Positions 34,660-45,659 of a stretch of 64,000 nt of DNA are shown here, piece after piece. Positions within the stretch are counted from its first letter, which is position 1, and the number at the start of each line of letters is the position of its first letter. Source of the DNA: Gordius sp. MW1 (Eukaryota; Nematomorpha; Gordioida; Gordea; Gordiidae); contig OZ038529.1 of assembly GCA_964036665.1 (NCBI GenBank), forward strand, positions 20,222,060 through 20,286,059. The letters run 5' to 3'. The notes under the pieces are model-generated. The model did no database searches, was not told the origin of the DNA, and saw only the letters and a program-made list of their open reading frames with translations. The position numbers and the translations under genes were made by a program.

Positions 34660-36165
34660 ATCCATATATTAATTGCTATGCAAGTTATGGGCTCGCTTTT
34701 TGTTGTCTGTCGGTGTCCGTTGTCCGTCCTCCAACGTTCTGACTCCGTCTTCCAACTTTCTGACTTGCTGGTTCAATACCCGGAGAGGACAAATTTTTTT
34801 TTATTTTTAAAATTAAATTAATATTTTGTTCTTGTTAATACCATTGATAATATGACTTTTTGACCGTCCCCTGGCTACTGACCAATGAAAAAAATGACTA
34901 TTGGCCAAATTGTGATTCGAAATTTTTTATTTTGTTTTTGAATTGGTATATTAGGTTAACATTGATAATTACCCTATGCCCTCCCCTACAAGGGCCTATG
35001 CCTCTACAATATGGGTCCCTGTGCCCCCCCCCCTACAAAAGCCTATGCCTCAATTAATGTGGGTTCGAATCCAGGCGAGAGCAAATTTGTAATTGCTGGT
35101 GCGATACCCGGAGAGGACAATTTTTTTATTTTTTTTAATCAAATTAAGATATTGGTCTTGTTAATACCATTGATAGTATGACTTTTTGGCCTTCCGCTGG
35201 CTACTGACCAATAAAAAAATGACCATTGGCCATATTGTGATTCGAAATTTTTTTTCATTTTTGAATTGGTATATTAGGTTAACATTGATAATTCCCCTAT
35301 GCCCTCCCGTAGAAGGGCCTATGCCTCTACTGATATGGGTCTCTGTGCCCCCCCTCCTACAAAAGCCTATGCGACTACTGATGTGCGTTCGAATCCCGGC
35401 GAGGGCAAATTCTTAATTGTTGGTTCTAATCCCGGAGAGGACAATTTTTTTTTATTTAATTAAATTAATATTTTGTTCTTGTTAATACCATTGATAATAT
35501 TACTTTTTCCGTCCGCTGGCTACTGACCAATAAAAACATTGGCCAAATTGTAAATCGAATTTTTTTTTTTCGTTTTCGAATTGGTATATTAGGTTAACAT
35601 TGATAATTACCCTATGCCCTCCCGTAGAAGGGCCTATGCCTCTCTACTGATATGGGTCCCTGTGCCCCTTCAAAGGCTTATGTTTTTACTGATGTGGGTT
35701 CGAATCCCGGCGAGGGCAAATTTTTTTAATTTAATAATTTAATTAATATATTGTTCTTGTTAATACCATTGATAATATGACTTTTTTAACCGTGTCCTGG
35801 CTACTGACCAATAAAAAATGACCATTGTCCAAATTGTAATTCAAAAATTTTTTTCGTTTTTTTTCAAATTAATATATTGTTATTGTTAATACCGTTGATA
35901 ATATGGCTTTTTAACCTTCCGCTGGCTGCTGACCAATGGAAAAAAATGATCATTGGCCAAAGTGTGAATCGAAATTTTTTTTCGTTTTTTTTGACTCGTA
36001 TGTATTTATAACCCGTCTCTTGGCACTGACCAATGAAAATGACCATTGGCCAAATTGTGATTTGAAATTTTTTTTCCTTTTTTTCGTCTCTTATGTATTT
36101 ATATCCTTTTTGACAGTGTCCTGACTACTGACCAATGAAAAAATGACCATTGGCCAAATTGTATT
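34660..36165. repeat. compound repeat block: hairpin units plus tRNA-like units
   Basis: Repeating sub-units of two kinds. One is CTGGCTACTGACCAATG, A-rich spacer, then TGACCATTGGCCAAA, a hairpin (CCAATG with CATTGG). The other is GTGGGTTCGAATCCCGGCGA followed by GGGCAAATT and a T run, a B-box-like unit, with TATGCCCTCCC and CCTATGCCTCTACTGATATG upstream. Six or more hairpin units occur here. Frames across it are repeat products. Confidence 0.75.
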
Positions 36166-36339
36166 TATTGTGTTGATTAAGGCGGCATCTAATGAGTCAT
36201 AAAAGAAATTTATGAGCAGGACACTGAGTTACTAAAGGAAAACAATTTTTCATTTCCTTGTCATATGTCAATAAGGAATCAATTTAAATTCCATGAAAAT
36301 ATATTTTGTAAATTATCAAAAAAATATGCTTCTAAAATG

Positions 36340-36507
36340 CATGTGCCTAGCCAGGGGGGGCAGGGAGGAGCGGCTGCCTCCCTTTTAATTCAAAAATTAG
36401 TTAATATTTAATATATAATTATAGTAACTTTTCAAAAAGTTGTTTTTTTTCCTCCTTAAATCATTATTGCCCCCCCCTCTCTAGTTCCAATCCTGGCTAC
36501 TCCCTTG
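36340..36507. mobile_element. hAT-type MITE
   Basis: Ends CATGTGCCTAGCC and GGCTACTCCCTTG, flanks CTAAAATG (36332-36339) and TTAAAATG (36508-36515), 7 of 8 matching. Core orientation is opposite to most other copies. Confidence 0.7.
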
Positions 36508-36515
36508 TTAAAATG

Positions 36516-37555
36516 TATTAATTGATATGTTTTAAATTATTAACGATTTTAAAATGACATTTTAATATCTTATTGAAAATAATTAATAAATTGCGGGTTT
36601 GTTAAAATTTTAATGAAGATACTTTTAATAACCTCTCTCCCCTCTCCCCCTCCCTATAAAATCATTAGTTTTTCCCACGCATGGGGTAATATATCCTTGT
36701 CTAGAGGGATAGGGGGGTTGCACGATATTTTGCATATCTTATTTATGGTGTTTAAGAAATATCGTGTTATATTTATTAATGACTTAATATTTAAAAATAT
36801 ATATTTGGCATTAAGCTTTAAAGTTACTCTACATTATTAACTATCACTCTACCCAAAGTGGTCCAAAATCAATAAATTTTATTGCCAAAATTCGTGTCAT
36901 CAATAAATTTTCGCTTTCGATAATTATATCAACAATGACAATGTAAATTTTTTTAATTCGCAATTTGATCACCCACCAATCCGCCTTTAGCAAATTAATT
37001 TTTTTAATATTACTAATTCAAACAGATATGAGGAGATGCTTTTTAATATTTCTATCCCTAAAATGAGTATTTTTCCTTTTAATATTATTAATTAATTATT
37101 CTTTTCAATTGAACTCTATCAAGCTTAATAGGAAATTTCAATGCGGTTTATGCATTATGATAGTGAATTTGATTTTACAAAGTTATACTAAGTTTTTTAA
37201 TTGTTCTCTATATCGTTAGTTGATTGGGATGGTATAAGTTTAAATAATTTTTTTGCTAATACGAGACTACTCATAGGTAACTTGGCAGGAGTGGGGCTAA
37301 TGTCACCAAATAGTTATTTACTTTTTTGTTAAAATTTATTAAGTTCATCAAACCATTTTTTGGTAAATGAAGACGTAATAGAACTTTATTTGCCAGAAAC
37401 TTTAACTGAATCGAAAAACAATCAGAAATACATGTGCGAGTAATCAATCATATCGCGCATAGGCTCACCTTTTTAATTGACTTATAATATTGTAAAATTG
37501 ATTTTAAAACATTTGTCAGCCTTAAATTGGAAAAATTGCTATAGTTTATATCCGA
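36516..37555. other. AT-rich spacer, no gene seen
   Basis: No coding or structured feature supported. Confidence 0.45.
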
Positions 37556-37559
37556 ATCA

Positions 37560-38686
37560 TACACCCATGGTCCTCCAACGTTCTGACTCCGTTTTTTAAC
37601 GTTCTGACTTGCTGGTTCGATACCCGGAGAGGACAATTTTTTTTTAAATTAAATTAATATATTGGTCTTGTTAATACCATTGATACTATGGCTTTTTAAC
37701 CGTGTCCTGGCCTGACCAATGAAAAAATGATCATTGGCCAAATTGTGATTCGAAATTTTTTTTTCGTTTTTGAATTGGTATATTAGGTTAACATTGATAA
37801 TTACCCTATGCCCTCCCGTAGAAGGGCCTCTACGCCCATGACAACATGTCTTCATTTATTTGTATGTTGACCTGAACTTCACAAATACATATTAATTATT
37901 CCCCTGCATAAAGACATTATTTATTAATTAGTGCTGTGCTGCATAAAGACATTATTTATAAATTATAAAGGGGAGAGTATCATGATAAATCATCCTGTAT
38001 GTTTAATTAATTGCTATGCAATTTATGGTCTCGCTTTTTGTTGTCCATCCGTTGTCCGTCCGTCCGTTGTCCGTCCAACATGTATCTTAATTGCTGGTTC
38101 GATACCCGGAAAGGCAAAAAAAAATTTTAAATAAATTAATATATTGTTCTTGTTAATACCATTGATAATATGATTTTTTGACCGTCCGCTGGCTAATGAC
38201 CAATGAAAAAATGACCATTGGCCAAAGTATAAATCGAAATTTTTTTTCTATATAGGCTATTTGGCCTTTTGCTGGCTACTGACCAACGAAAAAAATGACC
38301 ACTGGCCAAAGTGAGCTTAAAATATTTTTTTCCTAGATTATAATTATAGGCCTGTTTAATATAATTATGTAATACCAATCTTTTGAACTTTATAGAATTT
38401 ATTTCCAATAATGGTAATTTTGGATTGATAAAATGAGAGTGTGGAAATGGGTTTAGATATTTCGATTGTCCAGCAATCATTGTCAATAAAAAAAAATAAA
38501 AAAATAAAATAAAAAAATTATTTCCACCCTCTCATTTTATCAATTTAAAATTACCATTATTGAAAACAACTTCTATAAATTATAGGCTTGTTATTTGACT
38601 GTCTGCTTACCATTAGCAAAAATGACCAATGGCCAAGGTCTGATTGGAAATTGGCTTTTCCAAGGTCATACCCTCTGTTTGCGTTC
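37560..38686. repeat. compound repeat block, second copy
   Basis: Same hairpin and B-box-like units as 34660-36165, ending in CCAAGGTCATACCCTCTG then TTTGCGTTC, where a gypsy element has inserted. The block at 50345-52160 runs through the same junction without the insertion. Confidence 0.7.
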
Positions 38687-38839
38687 ATATAACGTGGAAC
38701 ACAGTTAGTAATTTGTACTCAATTAAAATGTTTATTCAAATCAGGTCATATGTTAAAATATATAAATTGTATTCACTAGGAATACCGAACATCAACAATA
38801 TAATGATACGATGTATATTTCGTTAATACAGATATTACA
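38687..38839 (-). repeat. gypsy 3' LTR
   Basis: 153 bp; on the minus strand it starts TGTAATATCTGTATT and ends ACGTTATAT. The 3' end is not the usual CA, which is noted as odd. Confidence 0.85.
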
Positions 38840-38851
38840 TTTCTCCCTTTC

Positions 38852-41800
38852 TTAAAAGTTAAATTCATCCTGGAATCGTAACGGTGGGTTTGATATTCTT
38901 GTTGAACGTCGCAATATAGGGGGACTTTCAACTCCTTCTATGTTTTGTTCCAAACCTGTTGTCGCAGTCTCTAAACTTGGCATAAACTGTGATCGCAGCC
39001 TAAACTTCATTTGATCAGCATGTTTTCTTTTGATTCCACCGTCTGTCCGGACATTATACGAATAGTGGCCCTTCCGTTCTACATTAATACCTTTGTACCA
39101 TCCCGGCTTAATTTTGTTGCGAATCCATACTGGATCTCCAACATTAAATTCCCTAAAACATACATTTTGATCATGATATGTTTTCTGCTTCCATATCTTC
39201 TCCCTTATTACGTTTCTTAAATCCGGCTTTTTAAATCTAGTGCGGTTTGTAATCTCCTTCCTAAAAGTAATTCGGATGGGGTTTTTCCCGTCGTCGCTTG
39301 AGGAGAGTTTCTGTAACTTATCAAAACCTGTTGGAGACAAAGTTCTTTGTTCCAAGTCTGTTTTCTTGCCGCATAATATCTTGTTTTTAACGTCCTTATC
39401 ATTCTTTCGGCCTGCCCATTGGTTTTCGGATGAAATGGAGTCGGTTTTATGTGAATAATATTATTTGAAACACAGAATTTGAAAAATTCTTGTCCAGCAA
39501 ATTGTGGCCCATTGTCTGACACAATCTGCGTCGGGATTCCAAATCTACAGAACCAATTCCCTAGATGATTGATTACGGCCGATGTTGTTGTCGAAGTTAC
39601 CGTTGCTACCTCAACCCATTTCGAGAATGAGTCTATTAGTACCAACCATCATTTTCCTTCTATTGGACCAGCTATATCAATGTGCACACGGTCCCACACC
39701 CGATCAGGTAAATTCCAAGGATTGAGCGTACCTGCTTTTCTGAAGGTCGCACTTCTTGACATCCTTCGCATGATTTTACATGTCTGTCAATGTCTGCATC
39801 CATTCTCGGCCAATAAACATAATAGCGACAAACATTTCGTATCCCAGTAATTCCTGGATGTCCTTGATGTAAAATCCTAAGAACCAAATTCTGTAAAGAT
39901 TTTGGAATGATCAACCTATTTCCTAAAAATAATAGTCCACTTTCGTACGAAATCTCTTCACGTTTATTGAAATATCCTTTTATGTCTAACTGAAATTTGG
40001 ACATATCTATGCGCCAATTGCGCTCAATAGCACGAATTAATTCTAGACAACTACTATCTGTCTTTATTGCATTTTTAATCATTTCTCTATTCAGTGTTAA
40101 GTCATCTATCATTAATAACCCGACATTGTTTATATTGGCATCGTCACCATCTTCGTGAGTAGTCAATCTAGACAGAGCATCTGCACATTTGTTGTCTTTA
40201 CCCATACAATATTTAATTTCATATTGATATGAATTTAATAGTAAAGCCCACCGTACCAGCCTGTTATTAACCATTTTGGGTAGATCCCTTTTACAACCGA
40301 AAATTCTTTCTAACGGTTTGTGGTCCGTTGTTAACGTAAATTTTCGTCCTCTGAGATACTGATTAAATTATTCAATTCCAAAAATTATGGCTCTAGCTTC
40401 ACGGTCAATCGTCGAATATTGTTTTTCTGATTGGCTCAACATTCTAGAAGCATAAGCTATGGGTCTTTCAGATTTGTCGGGGAAAACATGGGATATCAAG
40501 GCGCCTACACCTGTCTCGGACGCATCGACTGCAAGATTAACCGGTAACGTTGTACTATACGGTACTAAGGTGTCAGAAGATGAAAGCATCAACTTCACTT
40601 CATCAAAAATTTCTGTTCCTGAATCGTCCATCTCCACATTATGGTAGAACCAGTTAAGGCATGTAGTGGAGCACATTTTTCATGTAATCGAGGAATAAAA
40701 CGTTCCTGATAATTCACAAGACCTAAAAATGAGCGTAGCTCCTTTTTATTTTCTGGTACCTTGCAATTTTTTATTGCCTCAATGCGTTCCTCTGTCGGGT
40801 GGATACCTGTCGAATCAATTTTATGTCCTAGATAGGTAACTGAGTTTTGGAAAATTTTGACTTTTTTCTTTTTTGCTTTCAGCCCAGCATTCTGTATTCT
40901 TGTTAAGACCTCGTTTAGATTTTTCAAATGGTCATCTTGATTTAACCCAGTGATTATAATATCATCTAACAGTACCCCAGTGTGCTGAATTCCATTTAAC
41001 AAATCTTCCATATATCTTTGAAATAAGTTGGGAGCAGTCGCTAATCCAAATGGTAGTCTTTTATATTGAAAATGCCCTATGTGCGTAGCGATTGTAAGCA
41101 TATGTCTGCAATCTTCGTCTACCACCATTTGCAAGTAGGCATCACGGAGATCAATTACTGTATACCTTTCCCCACCAGCTATTTTTGTGATAAGGTCATC
41201 AAACGTTGATAACATATGGTTGTTTGTATTCAAGTATGGGTTCAATGTTACCCTAAAATCACCGCAAATGCGTATGGCTCCGTTACTCTTTATTACATTC
41301 ACTGTGGGTGTAATCCATTTTATTTCATTAATAGAAGGGTCAACACGTTTAATAATGTTTTCATTTAGCAATCTATTTAATTCCATTTCTACTTTCTGTC
41401 TTAAAGGAAATGGTACTTCTGGTTTGTAATGCAATAGGTTGGGCCCCTTCATTTAGGAAAATTTTGACTTTATAATTTTTTGTAATACCTGGCCCATCAC
41501 TGAATACAGCCTCATATTGTTTAAGTAATTTAGTAACAATGTCATCTTGAATTTTATTTATTTTTACCACTTCTGGAAGATCAAGTTGGAAGGCTTTAAT
41601 CCAATCAAGACCAAATATTGGACCTTCATTAGCAGTTGTCACAAATACTGGTAATTTTAACACCTTCACCCCCAGTTTTACATTTACAGTAGTTTTACCT
41701 AATATTGGTATGGGGTGATCTCCAAAAGATTTTAACGTTGGACATTGTTCCAGGCTAGGTGTTTGAATTAAATTATAAATTGCCTAGTTAATGCTAGAAA

Positions 41801-42591
41801 CTGCAGCCCCTGTGTCGAATAACATGTTGCAAGTTATTCGATTGATCTTTACCTTAATACAAGGCTTTTTGAATGTTTCAAAACTATTCAAATTTTTAAC
41901 TGTGTTCATTATATTTACATTTCTTGTGTGACAGAATTTTGAAAAATGACCCTTTTTCTGACAGATGAAACATTCTTTGTAAAACGCAGGGCATTTCTTT
42001 GGTTGATGATGTCTACCACACCTAGAACAATTTTGATGTTGTTGTTTCACGTAATGTTGTTGTTTAGTTTTTGGCTTATACCTTGGATTTATAGCATCAT
42101 TCATAAGTTATGACTTCTTTCTTGGCCAACTCCATGGCTTCAGCTATCTTGTATATCTCTTCAAATGTTATTGTATTGCCATTGGAATCTGTAGCCTCAG
42201 GCCATCGTGTTCTTACTTCAATTTCTAAAGTTTTGTTTTGGATCCCATGCAACATCTGATCCCTGAGATGTTCATTTAGATTAGTAGCAAAATTACATTC
42301 TTCTGCAATTGTCTTAAGTCTATTTGCATAGTCCTTTATTGCTTCTCCCTCCTGTTTAATGCAACGTATAAAATTCAACCTGTTTTGGAATATGGTTCTT
42401 TTAATTTGAAAAACTTTCTTGATTGCATCAATTAATTCCTTATAGGTGCGGATGGTAATATCCTTAGGATATAAATAAGATCTAATCTTTTCAACATTGC
42501 CTTGGCCCATATATGCCAGAATCAATGGGGTTCCTTTTTTATTTAGATCCGTAATGTTTCTAGATTTGAATATATTATCTAATGTGATCAA
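38852..42591 (-). pseudogene. gypsy gag-pol, frameshifted
   Basis: Pieces in order on the minus strand. Gag-like (42591-42097). Then two CCHC-type knuckles CSRCGRHHQPKKC and CFICQKKGHFSKFC, and the aspartic protease motif LFDTGAAVSSIN (42104-41784). Linker with GLDWIKAF (41669-41373). Reverse transcriptase (41452-40595) with IRICGDFRV, YTVIDLRDAYLQM, LPFGLATAP and catalytic VLLDDIII. RNase H (40676-40368) with NLAVDASETGVGA; CADALSRL and the integrase H2C2 finger HQGHPGITG..C..C (40274-39672). Integrase core (39645-39217) with SDNGPQFAGQEF and HPKTNGQAER. C-terminal domain with GDPVWIRNKIKPGWYKG (39355-38852). The frame changes at least five times and a TGA follows GPIEGK near 39655, so it is not functional as it stands. 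Confidence 0.9.
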
Positions 42592-42665
42592 ATATGATTC
42601 TATCTTATCTGCAAGGTTGTAGCTAGGATTCCATGGTCTTCTTAGATCCTATCGACCGCGCCAGA

Positions 42666-42818
42666 ATATAACGTGGAACACAGTTAGTAATTTGTACTCA
42701 ATTAAAATGTTTATTCAAATCAGGTCATATGTTAAAATATATAAATTGTATTCACTAGAAATACCGAACATAAACAATATAATGATACGATGTATATTTC
42801 GTTAATACAGATATTACA
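42666..42818 (-). repeat. gypsy 5' LTR
   Basis: Direct repeat of 38687-38839 with few substitutions. It would hold the element promoter; the individual signals were not resolved. Confidence 0.85.
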
Positions 42819-43084
42819 GTTCATTTCGTCATTTTGATTAATTTACAAGTTGATAAATAAGAATGAATGAAAGAAAACCTATTCCTCAATAAATAAAGTA
42901 TTAATAAATGTTTTATAGCAAGTTTTAAAAAAATTAAACTTTTTAAATATTTGTATAAATAATTAACTAATCATTTTGCATTTTATACCCCCCCCCCCAT
43001 AGGCATTCTCGCCCCTTCCCACCTTTCTCGCCCATAAATTGCTTAGCAAATATGCTACTTTTATACGGAGTATAGATGAGTTTT

Positions 43085-43172
43085 GTTCCCCCTTCCCTCC
43101 TGTACCTCCCTCCCCCCTTTCCTTCCACCCCTTCCCTTCCCCTCCTCCCCTTCCCCCCTCCCCCTTCCCACG
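43085..43172. repeat. polypyrimidine tract
   Basis: About 90 bp almost wholly C and T (runs such as CCCCTTCCCTTCCCCTCCTC). Such tracts can form triplex DNA. The KGGGRYRREGG-type frames on the other strand are products of the tract. Confidence 0.7.
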
Positions 43173-43194
43173 AGGGCCGAAGGCCCATGTTTAT

Positions 43195-43763
43195 TATGCA
43201 TATTTTTGATATCGTGAGATTTAATTTTTAAGTCAATTTCTGCATTGTTGCAAGAAATTATTGTAAGTGACACAGCTATTAAAATATTTTAAGGCTTGGA
43301 TTTTACTACGGTGGATATATTTGCCAAATCTAACACCTCTCCCGACTTCATCTCTCCTACGCAAAGAAATAACGTGGAAAAATATAAATACCTCAGCAAT
43401 ATCATTTTTGTCTCATTAGTGGCCACGACCCGCGGTAATGTAGAGAGGGCAGCCAATTCCTTAAACAAACCATTACACAAGATTCCAAAGAATTTTTTTA
43501 CATCAAGCAGATAACCATTATGGAAATTGTAAAATTCAATACAATTTTAATTCATGGTACTATGCCAGCTCAAATCTAATATATTTTAGCATGTTTCATA
43601 CACAATTATTTGGAATAAACCTAGAGTTAAAAAAAAGTCAGATATTTTTTTAAATTTCAGATCTAACTTAAATTAAACATTTGTTTGTTGATAAATCATT
43701 TATATTGTTGATCAACTACTAGCAATACATTCTTCACTAAAAATTAACAACAGTATTTATCTA
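43195..43763. other. AT-rich spacer, no gene seen
   Basis: A 72-codon plus-strand frame (43296-43514) has fairly balanced composition but no known domain, no splice partners and no promoter that I could see. Left uncalled. Confidence 0.4.
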
Positions 43764-45316
43764 CTAGCTGACCCGGCAAACGTTGTTTTGCCATATTAAA
43801 AATATTTAAATAAAATTAAAAAATTTAAATAGGAAAATTTAAAACTACCAAAAAAAAATTTAAAAACTCAACTAAACGAAAAATAACAAATAATTGATAT
43901 TTTTAAGGGTGGTTAAAAACACAAAAATTTACCTCAATAATGTTCGAATTCAAATTTTCAAGAAGCAAATTTTTTTTAAGTCAAATTTACCTATAATCAA
44001 AAAAAAATATCGCGCCTGGCCTTTATGATAAAATATAAACAAAAGGCGGATACGGATACGCATATAGGTTATTTAACGAAAAATAACAAATAATTGAAAT
44101 CTTTAAGGGTGGTTAAAAACACAAAATTTTACCTCAATAATGTTCGAATTTAAATTTTCATGAAGCAAATTTTTTAAGTCAAATTTACCTAGCGTATCCA
44201 GGTTTTGGATTAGGGGGGGGGGCAAAACGTTTAAAAGTTCAATTAGAGGGGGGCAAAACATAAATTTTTTAAATTTTTCAATGTTTTTGCATTGAAAAAA
44301 ATTTGGTTTCGCAAATTAAGGGGGGGGGGGGGGCAGTCGAGGATTTCAATACAAAAACCCTTAAAAATTAAAAAAAAAATTATGTTTTGCCCCAACCCCT
44401 AATTAGCCAGGCAGGCGGGGGCAGGGGGCGCGGCTGCCCCCCCCCTATTTGAACTTAACTCCAATTAATACAGATGCTTATTAGCGAATTTACACAAAAA
44501 TAAAAGATCACTATGGAAATCGTCAAATCTAACACGATTTCCATACACGGATCAATGCCATCCAATTCGATTTTAACGCGTTTTCTTTTTAATATTTTAT
44601 TTACCAATGTATTTTACCCATGTGCTTATTAGAATAAACTACTATTTGTTTAAAAAAAAATTGTTTTGGTAAAATAAAATTTAAATTACGGTTGCATGAA
44701 AATTTTTGGATAGTCGAGACCTTTTTTTTTTTTGCTCTCAGGAAAATTGTTGGGTAGTCAAGACCTTTTTTTAATCTGCCCCCCCCCCCTAATTCAAAAC
44801 CTAGCTACGCCCATGGATATATCAACATTTATTGGCACTTTGTTAAAAGTATTTTCATTTTTCTCCTTGTTTAACGTGCAAAAAATTACAAAGTTAGATT
44901 TTTTAATTTATTTAGCCACGCAGGAGGGGGGGGGACACGACCGTCCTATAATAATAATAATAATTGAAGCAAAAAATGGCTTTGATAGTGCGTAAAAAGT
45001 TTTCATTTTCCGCAACACATGCCTACTGCATTTATCACCAGACTACCTACACGACACGATAGATAAGATACGCAGCAGTACGTGATGAGGGCAGGGCGTT
45101 TGATTAACGTTCGATACAACGTCAAAACGCATAAAACCCAATATATCGAAAACTACTCGACCGATTTGGCTGGAACATATATTAAAACACGCTCCGGAGT
45201 GGCAGAAATAAACTGTGACATTTTGAGCCAAATCGGTCTGGTAGTTTTCCAAAATTGGTGGCGGCATACACACATACATATATACACACATAGTTTCATT
45301 TTTATATATAAGATTT
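43764..45316. repeat. dispersed-element fragment, CTAGCTGACCCGGCAAACGT to TATATATAAGAT
   Basis: Starts CTAGCTGACCCGGCAAACGT and ends in a CACACATACATATATACAC segment followed by TATATATAAGAT, end sequences that I associate with dispersed elements in arthropod genomes (recollection, not checked). Near the right it holds ACTCGACCGATTTGGCTG. Inside are two near-identical copies of about 90 bp (CTTTAAGGGTGGTTAAAAAC type, at about 43900 and 44100) and G/C-run MITE pieces at 44195-44460 and 44740-44815. No coding capacity. Confidence 0.4.
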
Positions 45317-45344
45317 AAAAGATATAATAATAACTACGGATAGG

Positions 45345-45658
45345 AGTGGCGTAACCAACTTAAAAGTTTACTAATTAGATCTAGAGACAATTATAATTCA
45401 AATTAGTTTGGCTATTTATATCCCTATCTAGCATGTGACTCGAAAATGATAACAGACATATAACCTTTTCGCTCTTATTAGAGCTCATCAGCATGCCATA
45501 GACAAATTTCTAGTCACATTCTAAGCGAGATATATTATCACTTTCGAGTCACCTGCTAAAAAAGATAGGGATATAGATAGCCAAATTAGTCTATAATTAA
45601 AATCGCCTTTAGATGGCGCTAATAATAAGAAACTTTTAAGTTAATTATGCCACTCTTT
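45345..45658. mobile_element. MITE with TIR GAGTGGCRTAAYYAACTTAA
   Basis: Left GAGTGGCGTAACCAACTTAA and, inverted at the right, GAGTGGCATAATTAACTTAA, with pairing continuing through TTTGGCTATTTATATCCC on both arms. The target duplication is not clear, so the superfamily is left open. Confidence 0.6.
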
Positions 45659-45659
45659 A

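Larger units (their letters stand above)
38687..42818 (-). mobile_element. Ty3/gypsy LTR retrotransposon, 4.1 kb, 4-bp TSD
   Basis: Two 153-bp direct LTRs bound the element. GTTC flanks it on both sides (38683-38686, 42819-42822). Relative to the minus-strand genes, the 5' LTR is at 42818-42666. A primer-binding-like TGGCGCGGTCGATAGG lies just inside it, and a polypurine tract AAGAAAGGGAGAAA lies just before the 3' LTR (38853-38840). The two LTRs differ at only a few positions, so the copy is fairly young, yet its frames are broken. Confidence 0.9.

Noticed and set aside
34660..36165. Functional tRNA genes at GGTTCGAATCCC sites
   Set aside because: No full cloverleaf with A box and anticodon arm could be drawn; only the B-box half is tRNA-like.
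42967..43273. Glycine/arginine-rich frames on the minus strand
   Set aside because: Products of the polypyrimidine tract at 43085-43172.
45082..45318. 78-codon plus-strand frame near 45.1 kb
   Set aside because: Lies in the 3' end of a dispersed repeat with CACACATACATATATACAC; no domain and a repetitive C terminus.
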